Counted from the first letter of the stretch, positions 36,168-44,752 are shown. The stretch is DNA of 64,000 bases from JACPFV01 sp038043245 (GCA_038043245.1 JBBTCH010000001.1:248001-312000); one strand, 5' to 3'. Notes: generated by a model not told the origin, from the sequence alone. Translations and numbers: made by a program.

Positions 36168-37207
36168 CAACCAACCGACCGACCCTGCTGCTGGTGGACG
36201 ACACGCCAGTGAATATCGATGTGCTGCGTGCTGCGCTGGAAGACCACTATGACCTCAAGGTCGCGCTCAACGGCGAGCGTGCGCTGTCGATCGCGGCTGC
36301 CGACCCGGCGCCGGACCTGGTGTTGCTCGACATCATGATGCCGGGCATGGATGGTTACGAAGTCTGCCGCCGGCTGAAAGCCGCTGAGCGCACGCGCCGG
36401 GTGCCGGTGATCTTCGTCACCGCGCTCAACGACACCGAGGACGAGACCCAGGGCTTCGCCGTCGGCGCGGTGGACTACATCACCAAGCCGGTGAGTCCGC
36501 CGGTGGTGCAGGCGCGCGTCGCCACGCATCTCAAGCTCTATGACCAGGAGCGTCACCTTGAAGCCCTGGTGCGCCTGCGAACCCGGGATCTCGACCGCAC
36601 GCGGCTGGAGATCATCCGCCGCCTCGGACGCGCTGCCGAATACAAGGACGACGAGACCGGCCTGCATGTGATCCGCATGTCGCATTACGCGCGGCTGCTG
36701 GCGAAAGCGTCCGGCATGTCCGAGGACGCCGCCGATATCATCTTCCATGCAGCGCCGCTGCACGATATCGGAAAGATCGGCATGCCCGACCGCCTGTTGC
36801 AGAAGACCGACGACCTCACCAGCGAAGAGTGGAAGATCATGCGTACGCACCCGGTGGTCGGCGCCGGCATCATCGGCAAGCATGAGAACGAACTGCTGGA
36901 TACCGCGCGCATTGTCGCGCTCACGCACCACGAAAAATGGGACGGCAGCGGATATCCGCGAGGGCTCAAGGGCGAGCAGATTCCTCTAGCCGGACGCATC
37001 GTCGCCATCGCCGACGTGTTCGATGCGTTGACCTCGGAACGGCCCTACAAGGGCGCCTGGACCGTGGATGCGGCCGTGACCTACCTGAAGAAGGAAAGCG
37101 GCGCGCATTTCGATCCGACGCTGATCGAGTGCTTCCTGTCGCATCTGCCGGAGATCCAGCGAATCCAGGATCAGTATTCCGAGTTGCCGATGACGGCGTT
37201 CGATTAA
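36164..37207 (+). CDS. HD-GYP response regulator (RpfG-like c-di-GMP phosphodiesterase)
   Basis: A 347-residue response regulator. The receiver domain (about 1-125) has Asp56 in LVLLDIMMPGMDGY. The HD-GYP domain (about 145-340) has the catalytic HD in PLHDIGKIGMPD, HHEKWDGSGYPRGL with an intact GYP, and ADVFDALTSERPYK. Such proteins degrade cyclic di-GMP when phosphorylated. The start overlaps the hybrid-kinase stop by 4 bp, so the pair is almost certainly cognate. The stop overlaps the convergent mnmA stop by 4 bp. Confidence 0.93.
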   Translation: MTTNRPTLLLVDDTPVNIDVLRAALEDHYDLKVALNGERALSIAAADPAPDLVLLDIMMPGMDGYEVCRRLKAAERTRRVPVIFVTALNDTEDETQGFAVGAVDYITKPVSPPVVQARVATHLKLYDQERHLEALVRLRTRDLDRTRLEIIRRLGRAAEYKDDETGLHVIRMSHYARLLAKASGMSEDAADIIFHAAPLHDIGKIGMPDRLLQKTDDLTSEEWKIMRTHPVVGAGIIGKHENELLDTARIVALTHHEKWDGSGYPRGLKGEQIPLAGRIVAIADVFDALTSERPYKGAWTVDAAVTYLKKESGAHFDPTLIECFLSHLPEIQRIQDQYSELPMTAFD

Positions 37208-38295
37208 TAAATTTGCGGCGCGCTGTGGCGGATTTCGCCGGCGCCCAGGCACTCGTCACCGTCATATAGCGCTGCATACTGACCGGCGACGGCCGCGCGT
37301 TGCGGTCGCGCGAATTCAATTGTCACGCCACCGTCGGCGTTTACTGCTGCGGTGCAGGCCTGCAGTGCCTGTCGGTGACGGATGCGTGCCTGCAGCTCGG
37401 CGGGCAGCGGCTCAGGTCGGCGGATCCAGTGAAACGGGGCGGCGATGAGCGCGCAACTCATCAGTCGTGGATGTTCAGAATCCTGTGAAACGATCAACGC
37501 ATTGCGAGCGCTGTCCTTGCTGATGACGTACCACGGCGCCTCCCGGGCGCCGCGCTGGCCGCCGATGCTGAGGCCGCGGCGCTGACCAAGCGTGTAGAAC
37601 ATCAGGCCCTGATGCTGGCCGATGGCATTGCCGTGCTCATCCTCAATCGGTCCCGGACTCGGCTTCAGATACTGCGACAGGAAATCGCGGAACGGACGCT
37701 CGCCGATGAAGCAGATGCCGGTGGAATCGCGGCGCTTGTGATTCGGTAGCCCTGCTTTTTCGGCAAGCTGCCGCACTTCGGGCTTGGATAAATGCCCGAC
37801 CGGAAACAGCACGCGCTCAAACAGCGGGCGCTCGACCGCAGCCAGAAAATAGGTCTGATCTTTATTGGCGTCGGCGGCGCGCAGCAGGCGCGGGCCGCCG
37901 GACGCGGGTTCAAGCCGGGCGTAATGGCCGGTGGCGACGAAGTCGGCGCCGAGGCGCAGCGCATGCTCGCGGAACGGCTTGAACTTCACTTCGCGGTTGC
38001 ACAGCACGTCCGGGTTCGGCGTCTTGCCGGCTTTGTAGTCCGCGAGGAAGCGATCGAAAACCCGCGTACGGTATTCACGGGAGAAATCCACGCGGTGCAA
38101 GGGGATGTCGAGCTCTTCACAGACCGACTGCGCGCTTTTGTAGTCGTCGGCGGCGCTGCAATAGGCCTGCTCGTCCTCGGTCCAGTTGACCATGAACAGC
38201 CCGCTGACGCGGTAGCCCTGCTGCTTCAGCAGATAAGCGCTGACGGCGGAATCCACGCCGCCGGACAGCCCCACGATGACGTGCTTGCCGCTCAC
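37204..38295 (-). CDS. mnmA: tRNA 2-thiouridylase MnmA
   Basis: A 363-residue enzyme. It opens with the PP-loop GLSGGVDSAVSAYLL and contains the catalytic cysteines in PDVLCNREVKF and DSTGICFIGERPF. It thiolates U34 of Lys, Glu and Gln tRNAs using sulfur relayed by the Tus system. GTG 38295 is chosen: it overlaps the nudJ stop by 4 bp (GTGA) and gives the normal family length, while the open frame further upstream is antisense-like sequence. It is the last gene of the gspG-to-mnmA run. nudJ-mnmA neighbourhood is also seen in E. coli. Confidence 0.95.
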   Translation of the reverse strand: MSGKHVIVGLSGGVDSAVSAYLLKQQGYRVSGLFMVNWTEDEQAYCSAADDYKSAQSVCEELDIPLHRVDFSREYRTRVFDRFLADYKAGKTPNPDVLCNREVKFKPFREHALRLGADFVATGHYARLEPASGGPRLLRAADANKDQTYFLAAVERPLFERVLFPVGHLSKPEVRQLAEKAGLPNHKRRDSTGICFIGERPFRDFLSQYLKPSPGPIEDEHGNAIGQHQGLMFYTLGQRRGLSIGGQRGAREAPWYVISKDSARNALIVSQDSEHPRLMSCALIAAPFHWIRRPEPLPAELQARIRHRQALQACTAAVNADGGVTIEFARPQRAAVAGQYAALYDGDECLGAGEIRHSAPQIY

Positions 38296-38741
38296 AACTG
38301 ACGCACCAGCTCCAGCGGATAGCGGTTGCCGGCGAGATAGTCGTCTACGCAGCGCAGCACAGCCGGACCGCGGTGTTGTATGCGTCGTGCCGCCAACTCT
38401 TCGCGCGTCAGCCAGACCGCACGTTCGATGCCGCTGTCCAGCGCACGATGTGGATGATGGCGCAGCGGTTTGCAGATGAAGGCGAAGCGCAGGAATCCGT
38501 AACCGAGCTCCGGGGCATCGAAGGCATAGGTGCCGAGCAGGGCTTCGGGTTCGACATCCCAGGCGGATTCTTCCAGCGCTTCGCGACACACGGCGTGCAG
38601 CAGCGACTCGCCCTGATCCCAATGCCCCGCCGGCTGGTTGAGTTTGAGTTCGCCTTCGACGCGTTCTTCAACGAAAAGAAAACGTCCGTCGCGCTCGACA
38701 ATGGCGGCGACCACCACATGCGTGTCGCGTGCCAATGCCAC
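38292..38741 (-). CDS. nudJ: Nudix phosphatase NudJ
   Basis: A 149-residue Nudix hydrolase from GTG 38741, 4 bp after the gspN stop. E. coli NudJ, which hydrolyses HMP-pyrophosphate and nucleoside di- and triphosphates, is 153 residues. The Nudix box is GHWDQGESLLHAVC then REALEESAWDV. The metal-binding REx2EE core is present, but the conserved Gly near the box end is Ala here. mnmA follows with a 4-bp overlap, the same order as in E. coli. Association with a T2SS operon is unusual but the overlaps leave little doubt about co-transcription. Confidence 0.88.
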   Translation of the reverse strand: MALARDTHVVVAAIVERDGRFLFVEERVEGELKLNQPAGHWDQGESLLHAVCREALEESAWDVEPEALLGTYAFDAPELGYGFLRFAFICKPLRHHPHRALDSGIERAVWLTREELAARRIQHRGPAVLRCVDDYLAGNRYPLELVRQL

Positions 38742-38745
38742 GGGC

Positions 38746-39504
38746 TTAAAACTTTCCGTTGCGGCGCAGGTGATACCAGGCCTGATGGTCCGGGTTGCCG
38801 AGCGTACGCAGCAGGTTCTGCAGGACCGGGTCGGCGCCGGTTTTGGGTCGCAGTTGCAGATGCAGCTCGTAACTGCGATCGGCTTTGTAGCGGGCTTCAC
38901 CGAGGACTTCGAGAGGGCCTGAAAGGGCGTTGATCTTCACATCCAGGTCATCGCCCTCGGGTGTGATCACGGCTTCGTAATCGCCGAGCGGCAAAGGCGT
39001 CTGCGCCAGCGTCCAGCGCAGATCGGCGAGACGCAGGCTGCCCTGCGCGGTCAGTGACTGGTCCTGCTTCCAGCTCAATTCGCCCAGATCCAGTTGCGCC
39101 TGGCCTTCAAGCGGCAGATAGGTCTGGCCCGCCATCGTCCCCAGCGACTGCAGGCTGAGCACGCCCTTGAAGTCGCGCACTGTCCAGCGGCCGAGGGGCG
39201 ACAGGCTGACGCGCGCGGTGAATACTTCCCCTGGATTCGCGCCGGCCGCTTCACCGGTGATCTCGTATCCCAGCTTCACCATCAGCAGCTGAAGCGGTGA
39301 CAGCTGCCAGCTGAGATTCTCCAGCAGCGGGCGGTTCCTGCTGGTGATGCCGTGGACATGCCCGGACGTAAGGCTGCCCTCGATGCCGAAAAACTGCAGC
39401 CCCGGGGTTTGCAGCGGCGCCAGCAGTCGCGGCGCGGGCAGGGTCGCCAGCAGGGCGATGATGAAGACCGTCGTGCCGAGCAGGATCAGACGCGCTGCGC
39501 TCAT
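38746..39504 (-). CDS. gspN: Type II secretion system protein GspN
   Basis: A 252-residue bitopic inner-membrane protein. One N-terminal helix (about 5-27) is followed by a periplasmic beta-rich domain with the GspN pattern (FFGIEGSLTSGHV, LPLEGQAQLDLGEL, VLGEARY). GspN is an optional component of T2SS machines that probably stabilises the GspC/L/M inner-membrane platform. It overlaps gspM by 4 bp and is followed closely by nudJ. It is the last secretion gene of the cluster. Confidence 0.88.
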   Translation of the reverse strand: MSAARLILLGTTVFIIALLATLPAPRLLAPLQTPGLQFFGIEGSLTSGHVHGITSRNRPLLENLSWQLSPLQLLMVKLGYEITGEAAGANPGEVFTARVSLSPLGRWTVRDFKGVLSLQSLGTMAGQTYLPLEGQAQLDLGELSWKQDQSLTAQGSLRLADLRWTLAQTPLPLGDYEAVITPEGDDLDVKINALSGPLEVLGEARYKADRSYELHLQLRPKTGADPVLQNLLRTLGNPDHQAWYHLRRNGKF

Positions 39505-39992
39505 GGCCGCATCAAGGTGAGTTGCGCGCTGACCTGTCCGCCAGCGGCTTCGCGTTCGATGTCAGCGCTCAGGGTGAACACGCCATAGCGTGTCTCCAGT
39601 TCGTGCAGCCATCGAGCGAGTGCGTCGAAAGACACAGCTTCGAACCAGACGCGGACTTGTTTGTCGCCCTCAGGCTGCAGGCGCGAGGGCGCCTTGCCGA
39701 TGGCGGATTGCTTGACCGATTGATCCACGGCCGTGAGCAGTGACAATGTTTTCAGCGCGCTCGGGGGAACGCTGCCGCGCGTGGATTGAAGTTCCGCGCT
39801 GATCTCTTCCAGCCGCTGCGCCAGCGCACGTGACTGCATCAACGCGGTCTCGCGGCGTGACTGTAATTGTGAAAGCGGCTCGATGATGCCCAGGAAAATC
39901 GCCGTGAGCACGACCGCAGCGATGCCCGCCAGCAGCAGGCGCTGCTCGCGTACGGCGAGGGCGCGCCAGCGTTCGAGGAATTGTTCTTTCAT
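39501..39992 (-). CDS. gspM: Type II secretion system protein GspM
   Basis: A 163-residue bitopic protein: a short basic cytoplasmic segment, one transmembrane helix (about residues 18-40), a coiled-coil stretch (about 45-75) and a small periplasmic ferredoxin-like domain. This is the standard GspM layout. It pairs with GspL in the inner-membrane platform. The genes on either side overlap it by 4 bp each, so GspL, M and N are translationally coupled. Confidence 0.87.
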   Translation of the reverse strand: MKEQFLERWRALAVREQRLLLAGIAAVVLTAIFLGIIEPLSQLQSRRETALMQSRALAQRLEEISAELQSTRGSVPPSALKTLSLLTAVDQSVKQSAIGKAPSRLQPEGDKQVRVWFEAVSFDALARWLHELETRYGVFTLSADIEREAAGGQVSAQLTLMRP

Positions 39993-41179
39993 GCCGGCGT
40001 GATCTTGAGGCGGATCTGCACGCCGATGCTGCTGGAGTTGGCGGACTGTACTTCGAGCTTGACGTCGCTGCGTTTGGCGAAGCCGTCACGCAAACGGTCC
40101 AGCGCCTGCAGATCGTTGCCGGTGAGACTCAGGAACAGCGCGCCGTCCTTGAGTTGCAAGGACTGCAACACCAGCCCGGCCTCGCCGGCCAGTGCGCTGC
40201 GTGCGGCATCAAGCAGGGGGAACAGTCCGGATTGAACGCCACCGCCCTTGAGCTGGGTAAATTGCTGCTCGGCCTGCACGGCGAGATCGACGATGCGCGT
40301 TTCGGCTGGAAACAGTTTCTGAAACCGCTGAAGGTTGGCGTCTTCCTGCTGGGCCAATTCCTTGCCCAGGCGCACCGCCGAGATTCCCTGGAGCGTCAGC
40401 GCGATGACCGCCCATAGGACGGCGAGCGCGGCCGTCAAGCGCCAAGGCTTCCACAAGGCCTGCGTGCCGTGGCCGCGGCCATAGATCCCCTGCAGCAGGT
40501 CGATGCACAGCGTTTCTTCAAGGCTGGCGGCCAGACAGTCCAGCCCCAGTGCGCTGCCGGGACGGATATCGGCGCGTGCACCGAGCGCGGAAAAATCCAT
40601 CGCGGGGCCGATGGGGTAGATGCTCAGGCTCTGGTCATTGCCCGCATCACTGAGCTGCAGATGTGCGGGCAGATCGGCCACCGCGCAGGTGAACCCGGCA
40701 TAGGTATCGGAGCGCACTGTCGCCTGCGCTGATTCCGCCAGCACCTGCCAGCGTCCCGCACTGGGCAAGGGCAGGCCGAACACATCCGGCAGCAGCAGAT
40801 CGGGCATCAACCCCCGTGTGCGGAAAGGCTCCAGCCAGTGGTTCATCACCGATCGCGACACCACCGCGACCGGCGTGCGGTCATTCGCCAGCGTGTCGCC
40901 GATCGCGAAGTGCAGGGTGTCGACATCCTCGGCGAACTGGTCTTCGAGCGCGTACGGCGCCGCCTGCAGGATTTTCTGCGGCTGTTTGGCCGGCACGCTG
41001 ACCGAAGTCAGGCGCACTTCCGCGCTTGGCACGAACACCACCAGTCTGCAGCCGGCTGCGTTGTTCAGCGCATCGGCCAGCGGCACGCGTACCGCACGCT
41101 GGCGCAGGCCCTTGGCCGGAGACAGGCAGGTCTCGCAGGTGTCATCGCCACTGAGGCGGATATAAAGCGTATCTCTCAC
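39989..41179 (-). CDS. gspL: Type II secretion system protein GspL
   Basis: A 396-residue bitopic protein with a GTG start. The cytoplasmic actin-like domain (about 1-245) recruits the ATPase GspE. A transmembrane helix (about 252-272, LTAALAVLWAVIALTLQGI) and a periplasmic ferredoxin-like domain follow. Sequence conservation is low across the family, but length, topology and position between gspK and gspM support the call. gspE itself is not in this window. Confidence 0.87.
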   Translation of the reverse strand: MRDTLYIRLSGDDTCETCLSPAKGLRQRAVRVPLADALNNAAGCRLVVFVPSAEVRLTSVSVPAKQPQKILQAAPYALEDQFAEDVDTLHFAIGDTLANDRTPVAVVSRSVMNHWLEPFRTRGLMPDLLLPDVFGLPLPSAGRWQVLAESAQATVRSDTYAGFTCAVADLPAHLQLSDAGNDQSLSIYPIGPAMDFSALGARADIRPGSALGLDCLAASLEETLCIDLLQGIYGRGHGTQALWKPWRLTAALAVLWAVIALTLQGISAVRLGKELAQQEDANLQRFQKLFPAETRIVDLAVQAEQQFTQLKGGGVQSGLFPLLDAARSALAGEAGLVLQSLQLKDGALFLSLTGNDLQALDRLRDGFAKRSDVKLEVQSANSSSIGVQIRLKITPA

Positions 41180-41181
41180 GA

Positions 41182-42126
41182 TTAATTGTCGTCGGTGCTG
41201 TGGGTCAGCACGACCAAGGGGCCTTGTCGGGGACGGTGAATCGAACTGTATAGGCTGACGCGGCTGCTGCCAATGAAAACCCCGGCGCGCAACTGGAAAT
41301 ATTCGCTGCTGACGCTGGCCAGGTCGGGATCGAAATCAGCGCTGAACGTGCCATCCTGCTTGAGCTTCTGCACGTTGGTTTCCGGCGTTGTCTCGCGTCT
41401 TCTGAGGAAGGCCGCAAGTTTGGCTTCGTCCACTGAAACCGCCAGCGAACGCAGCACCGGCTCGCTGGCGGTGTTGAGGTTGACGGCGGTTTTTTTCGGC
41501 AAGGCGCAGACGTACGGCCGGAGCGCGGCGAACATCTTGGGCGTGATGTTCTGGACCGCACGCAACTCGCTGACGCCCGAGAACAGCCGATTGCCGGTGC
41601 GATACGGCAGTTTCAGATTCAGGTAATACGAATCTTCGGCGCCGAAAGGGGCCGTGGGCGCGCCGTCGGCATCCAGCCAGTCACGGATCAGGTCCGGCAA
41701 TCCCGGGGGCAATGGCGCACCGCCGGCATTCAACGATGCGATCAAGCGCATGAATTGCTGCTGGTAGACAGCGGCCTTGCTGCCGGCAACCGTGGGATCG
41801 AGATTGTTGAGATTGAAGCGGCCCTGCAGGTCAACGACGTTTCCGCTTGCGCTGCCGTAATCCACCGGCAGGCCCGCCACCGACCGTGACCAGTCTTCGT
41901 CAAGGCTGTCGATTTGATTGGCGTCGCGGTCTTTTTTGAGAATCGCCATGACCCAGGACTCGACGCCATCAGCAACCCAGGCCGCGCGCTCGGTGTCCTG
42001 CAACGTGGTCGTGCGGTGGATCGCACGCTCGGCGGATGACAGCATCCCCGCGGCCGCAATGCTCGCCAGCGCCACCACCAGCATGGCAGTGATCAGCGCA
42101 ACGCCGGATTGCCGAAACTTGTTCAT
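41182..42126 (-). CDS. gspK: Type II secretion minor pseudopilin GspK
   Basis: A 314-residue pseudopilin. The prepilin peptidase site is QSG/VALITAMLVVALAS; Glu5 is absent, as usual for GspK at the pseudopilus tip. A large globular domain follows, with an insertion relative to other pseudopilins and NLNTASEPVLRSLAVS near the C-terminus. ATG 42126 overlaps the gspJ stop by 4 bp and gives the normal short leader; in-frame sequence further upstream belongs to gspJ DNA read in another frame. Confidence 0.92.
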   Translation of the reverse strand: MNKFRQSGVALITAMLVVALASIAAAGMLSSAERAIHRTTTLQDTERAAWVADGVESWVMAILKKDRDANQIDSLDEDWSRSVAGLPVDYGSASGNVVDLQGRFNLNNLDPTVAGSKAAVYQQQFMRLIASLNAGGAPLPPGLPDLIRDWLDADGAPTAPFGAEDSYYLNLKLPYRTGNRLFSGVSELRAVQNITPKMFAALRPYVCALPKKTAVNLNTASEPVLRSLAVSVDEAKLAAFLRRRETTPETNVQKLKQDGTFSADFDPDLASVSSEYFQLRAGVFIGSSRVSLYSSIHRPRQGPLVVLTHSTDDN

Positions 42127-42722
42127 GTGCGGAACAGGAAACGCAGCTCGCCGGCGTTCCTGGTTACGAGCGTGATTTCCACCGCCAGCGGCGGAGGGCT
42201 GTTGGCGATGGCCGGCAGCGCGGCTGGCCACTGGGTCTGCCATTGGCGATTGGCGTCGAGAAAACGCCAGCGCAATTCTTCGACGCCGTCCAGCAACTCG
42301 GTCTTTACCGGCTGCGAATCCTGCGCGCGGTCCAGCACCCGCCAGGTTTCGCGCAGCAGTTTTTTATCATCGAGACGATAAGACACCCGCTCGAACCCGG
42401 AACGCTCGTGGCCCAGCGGGTTGCGCCAGCCGCCACGGGTGAATTCCGTGCGGTCCACCCCCGGCGAGGCGATGAAGGCGGGTTGCTCGACCCCAAACTC
42501 GTCGCGGATCGGCCTTGGCTCCACTTGCTGGAAGTCGCTGCGCAGACGCATATAGGTTTTTTGCAGATCGGCCGTGCGATTCAGCGCTTCCTCGACGCGC
42601 GCGCGGCTGGTCAGCACGCTGCTCAGGCCGCCATAGGCCATCACCGACATCACGCCGAAGATGGCGATGACCACCACCAGTTCGAGCAGGGTGAAGCCGC
42701 GGCTGGTATGCATGCGTTTCAT
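42123..42722 (-). CDS. gspJ: Type II secretion minor pseudopilin GspJ
   Basis: A 199-residue pseudopilin with cleavage site SRG/FTLLELVVVIAIFG including Glu5, a hydrophobic N-terminal helix and a beta-rich C-terminal domain (ERVSYRLDDKKLLRETW; LLDGVEELRWRFLD). It forms the pseudopilus tip with GspI and GspK. It overlaps gspI and gspK by 4 bp each. Confidence 0.92.
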   Translation of the reverse strand: MKRMHTSRGFTLLELVVVIAIFGVMSVMAYGGLSSVLTSRARVEEALNRTADLQKTYMRLRSDFQQVEPRPIRDEFGVEQPAFIASPGVDRTEFTRGGWRNPLGHERSGFERVSYRLDDKKLLRETWRVLDRAQDSQPVKTELLDGVEELRWRFLDANRQWQTQWPAALPAIANSPPPLAVEITLVTRNAGELRFLFRT

Positions 42723-43102
42723 GGTTCGGTCAGGAATGCCGCCAGCCGGATCAACTCGCCCTCACGGTCCTCGTGCTGAACCGAGACTTCGACGCGCCGC
42801 ACCTTGGGATCGGGCGTCTCTTTGACTTCAGCCTGCCACTCCCAACTGGCGCCCGACATCTCCAGGGTGCCGTCGCTGCGGCCCGTCGCCGGCCAGGTCG
42901 ATTCCAGCCCGAACTCGGTCAGCCGGTTGTGCGCGACCCACAAAGCCACGGTCTTGTCGCGCAGATGCACGGCGGTGTCGGCGTAGCGCGCCATGCCCGA
43001 CAGGATCGCCGCCAATGCGATGCCAAGCACGGCAAGGGCCACCAGAATTTCCACCAAGGTGAATCCGCTTACAGCGTTTTTCGTCCCCAAACCTGGAGTC
43101 AT
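42719..43102 (-). CDS. gspI: Type II secretion minor pseudopilin GspI
   Basis: A 127-residue pseudopilin with cleavage site VSG/FTLVEILVALAVLG and the typical VALWVAHNRLTEF segment. ATG 43102 is preferred because GAGGG lies 7 bp upstream; ATG 43135 would lengthen the leader by 11 residues. The 40-bp gap from gspH is the largest within gspG-gspN. It overlaps gspJ by 4 bp. Confidence 0.92.
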   Translation of the reverse strand: MTPGLGTKNAVSGFTLVEILVALAVLGIALAAILSGMARYADTAVHLRDKTVALWVAHNRLTEFGLESTWPATGRSDGTLEMSGASWEWQAEVKETPDPKVRRVEVSVQHEDREGELIRLAAFLTEP

Positions 43103-43142
43103 GCTCGAACCCTCGCGATGCCGGGCATGACACATTTCCGGC

Positions 43143-43658
43143 TCAAGCGGCTTTTTCCTTGTATTCCAGCTTGAGTTTGCCCTGCGCATCACCTTCGAGC
43201 CGGTAAAAACTCTTCTGTTTGGGCACGCGCAATTCCAGCGCGAATGCGGTGGCTTCGCCGCTCGACCACAATAAAATCTGCGGCTCGAGTTCTTCGTCTT
43301 CATCTATGGCGGTCTTCACCGCACGACCCTCGATGCTGAGCTCGACGTAGAACGGTTCCGGCAGTTCGCGCTGTCTCAGCGAGCCTTTGGCTTCCAGCGG
43401 TGCCCAGGTGCCTTCGGGTGAGGGCGTCAGAAATTCGTAGGATTTTCCCTCGAAGCGCAGGCCGATCTCGATGCCCTGCGTCTCTGCTTCTTCGGCGGCG
43501 AGTTCGATCAGTTTTTCCAGTCGCCTGGCTTCGGTCTCGAACCGTGAATCCTGTGAACGGTTGCCCAGCGACAGGACTGCAAACCCCACCAGGATGCCGA
43601 TGATGACCAGCACCACCGTGATTTCAATCAGGGTGAATCCGCCACTCCTGCTGTTCAC
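43143..43658 (-). CDS. gspH: Type II secretion minor pseudopilin GspH
   Basis: A 171-residue pseudopilin with a GTG start and cleavage site SGG/FTLIEITVVLVIIG. The C-terminal domain has the GspH pattern (GIEIGLRFEGKSYEFLT) and ends in a charged segment. It connects the major pseudopilin stalk to the tip complex. It lies 11 bp after gspG. Confidence 0.92.
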   Translation of the reverse strand: MNSRSGGFTLIEITVVLVIIGILVGFAVLSLGNRSQDSRFETEARRLEKLIELAAEEAETQGIEIGLRFEGKSYEFLTPSPEGTWAPLEAKGSLRQRELPEPFYVELSIEGRAVKTAIDEDEELEPQILLWSSGEATAFALELRVPKQKSFYRLEGDAQGKLKLEYKEKAA

Positions 43659-43669
43659 GCCGTGGTTCG

Positions 43670-44113
43670 CTACTGCGCGTTCCAGTTGCCGATGTCGGCG
43701 CTGGCACCTTCGCCGCCCGGTTTGCCGTCCGCGCCGAGGCTGAAGATATCGAGTTCACTTTTAACGCCGGGTTGCAGGTATTGGTATGACGCACCCCATG
43801 GATCCTTCGGCAGGCTCTTGATGTAGCCGCCGGCTTTCCAGTTGTTGGCTGGTGGATCGCCGCCGGGCTTGCTGACCAGCGCATCGAGGCCCTGCTGGGT
43901 GCTGGGGTAGCTGTAGTTGTCGAGACGGTACAGGCTGAGCGCCGACTCCAGCACGCGGATGTCCTGTCTGGCCTTGGCGATGCGCGCGTCATCCGGCCTG
44001 TCCATAATGCGCGGCACCACGACCGCCGCGAGGATGCCGAGGATCACCACCACCACCATGATCTCGATGAGGGTGAAGCCCGCAGAACGGCGCGGAAGCG
44101 CTGAGAAATTCAT
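43670..44113 (-). CDS. gspG: Type II secretion major pseudopilin GspG
   Basis: A 147-residue major pseudopilin. The cleavage site is SAG/FTLIEIMVVVVILG; downstream are the conserved LYRLDNYSYPSTQQGLDALV and LPKDPWGASYQY segments and the calcium-loop region near the C-terminus. It polymerises into the pseudopilus that drives secretion. It is the first gene of the minus-strand gspGHIJKLMN-nudJ-mnmA run. Only 27 bp separate it from the divergent rhombosortase-like gene, so its promoter must overlap that gene. gspC, D, E and F are not in the window. Confidence 0.95.
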   Translation of the reverse strand: MNFSALPRRSAGFTLIEIMVVVVILGILAAVVVPRIMDRPDDARIAKARQDIRVLESALSLYRLDNYSYPSTQQGLDALVSKPGGDPPANNWKAGGYIKSLPKDPWGASYQYLQPGVKSELDIFSLGADGKPGGEGASADIGNWNAQ

Positions 44114-44140
44114 GATTTGTCTCGAAAATTTTCGTTGAGA

Positions 44141-44752
44141 ATGATAACAACAAACGCCTCCTATAGTTCCCTTCGGATGTGGCTGCCGCCTCTGGCCGTA
44201 ATTATTTTCATCGGTCTGTTGGCGCTGGGCGGCGAGCCTTTGCGCGACGCCTTGCGTTACGAGCGCGCCGACATCATCGGCGGTGAATATTGGCGCCTGC
44301 TCAGCGGAAATTTTGTCCATTTGAGCCCTTGGCACGCGTTTCTCAACGGCCTCGGCGTGCTGGTGCTGGTGCTGTTGTGCCCGGAGACTTTGCCGTGGCA
44401 AGTGTGGCTGCGACGTCTGCTGTTTCTGAGCATGGGCATGACGCTCGGCCTGTTTTTCCTTGTGCCGGATGCGCAGGCCTATGTCGGGTTGTCCGGCGTG
44501 ATCCACGGCCTGTTCGTGCTCGGCCTGATGCCGCAGGTGCTGAAGAAAGACCTCATCGCTCTCGGCTGCCTGTTGTATCTGCTGGGCAAGATCGGTTACG
44601 AGATGTTCGCTGGCGCACCGGTGTCGGACGAAGCCGCGCTCGGCGGCAAGGTGCTGGTGGAATCACATCTGTTTGGAACGCTGTCGGCGTTTCTTTATGG
44701 CTTCATATTCCGCACTTACACTCGCGTTGAAACCTTTTCCCTGCGCAAATGA
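44141..44752 (+). CDS. rrtA: Rhombosortase-like rhomboid intramembrane protease
   Basis: A polytopic protein of 203 residues with about six hydrophobic segments. The rhomboid serine motif is GLSGVIHG (Ser118), and a second conserved histidine lies in ESHLFGTLSAF (His176), giving the Ser/His dyad. The small size and SGVIHG motif fit rhombosortases, which process GlyGly-CTERM proteins after type II secretion. ATG 44141 is chosen; TTG 44117 is possible, and ATG 44177 is a shorter option. It is divergent from gspG by 27 bp and its stop overlaps the fabD start by 4 bp, so it sits in the fab operon. No GlyGly-CTERM substrate is visible in the window. Confidence 0.8.
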   Translation: MITTNASYSSLRMWLPPLAVIIFIGLLALGGEPLRDALRYERADIIGGEYWRLLSGNFVHLSPWHAFLNGLGVLVLVLLCPETLPWQVWLRRLLFLSMGMTLGLFFLVPDAQAYVGLSGVIHGLFVLGLMPQVLKKDLIALGCLLYLLGKIGYEMFAGAPVSDEAALGGKVLVESHLFGTLSAFLYGFIFRTYTRVETFSLRK

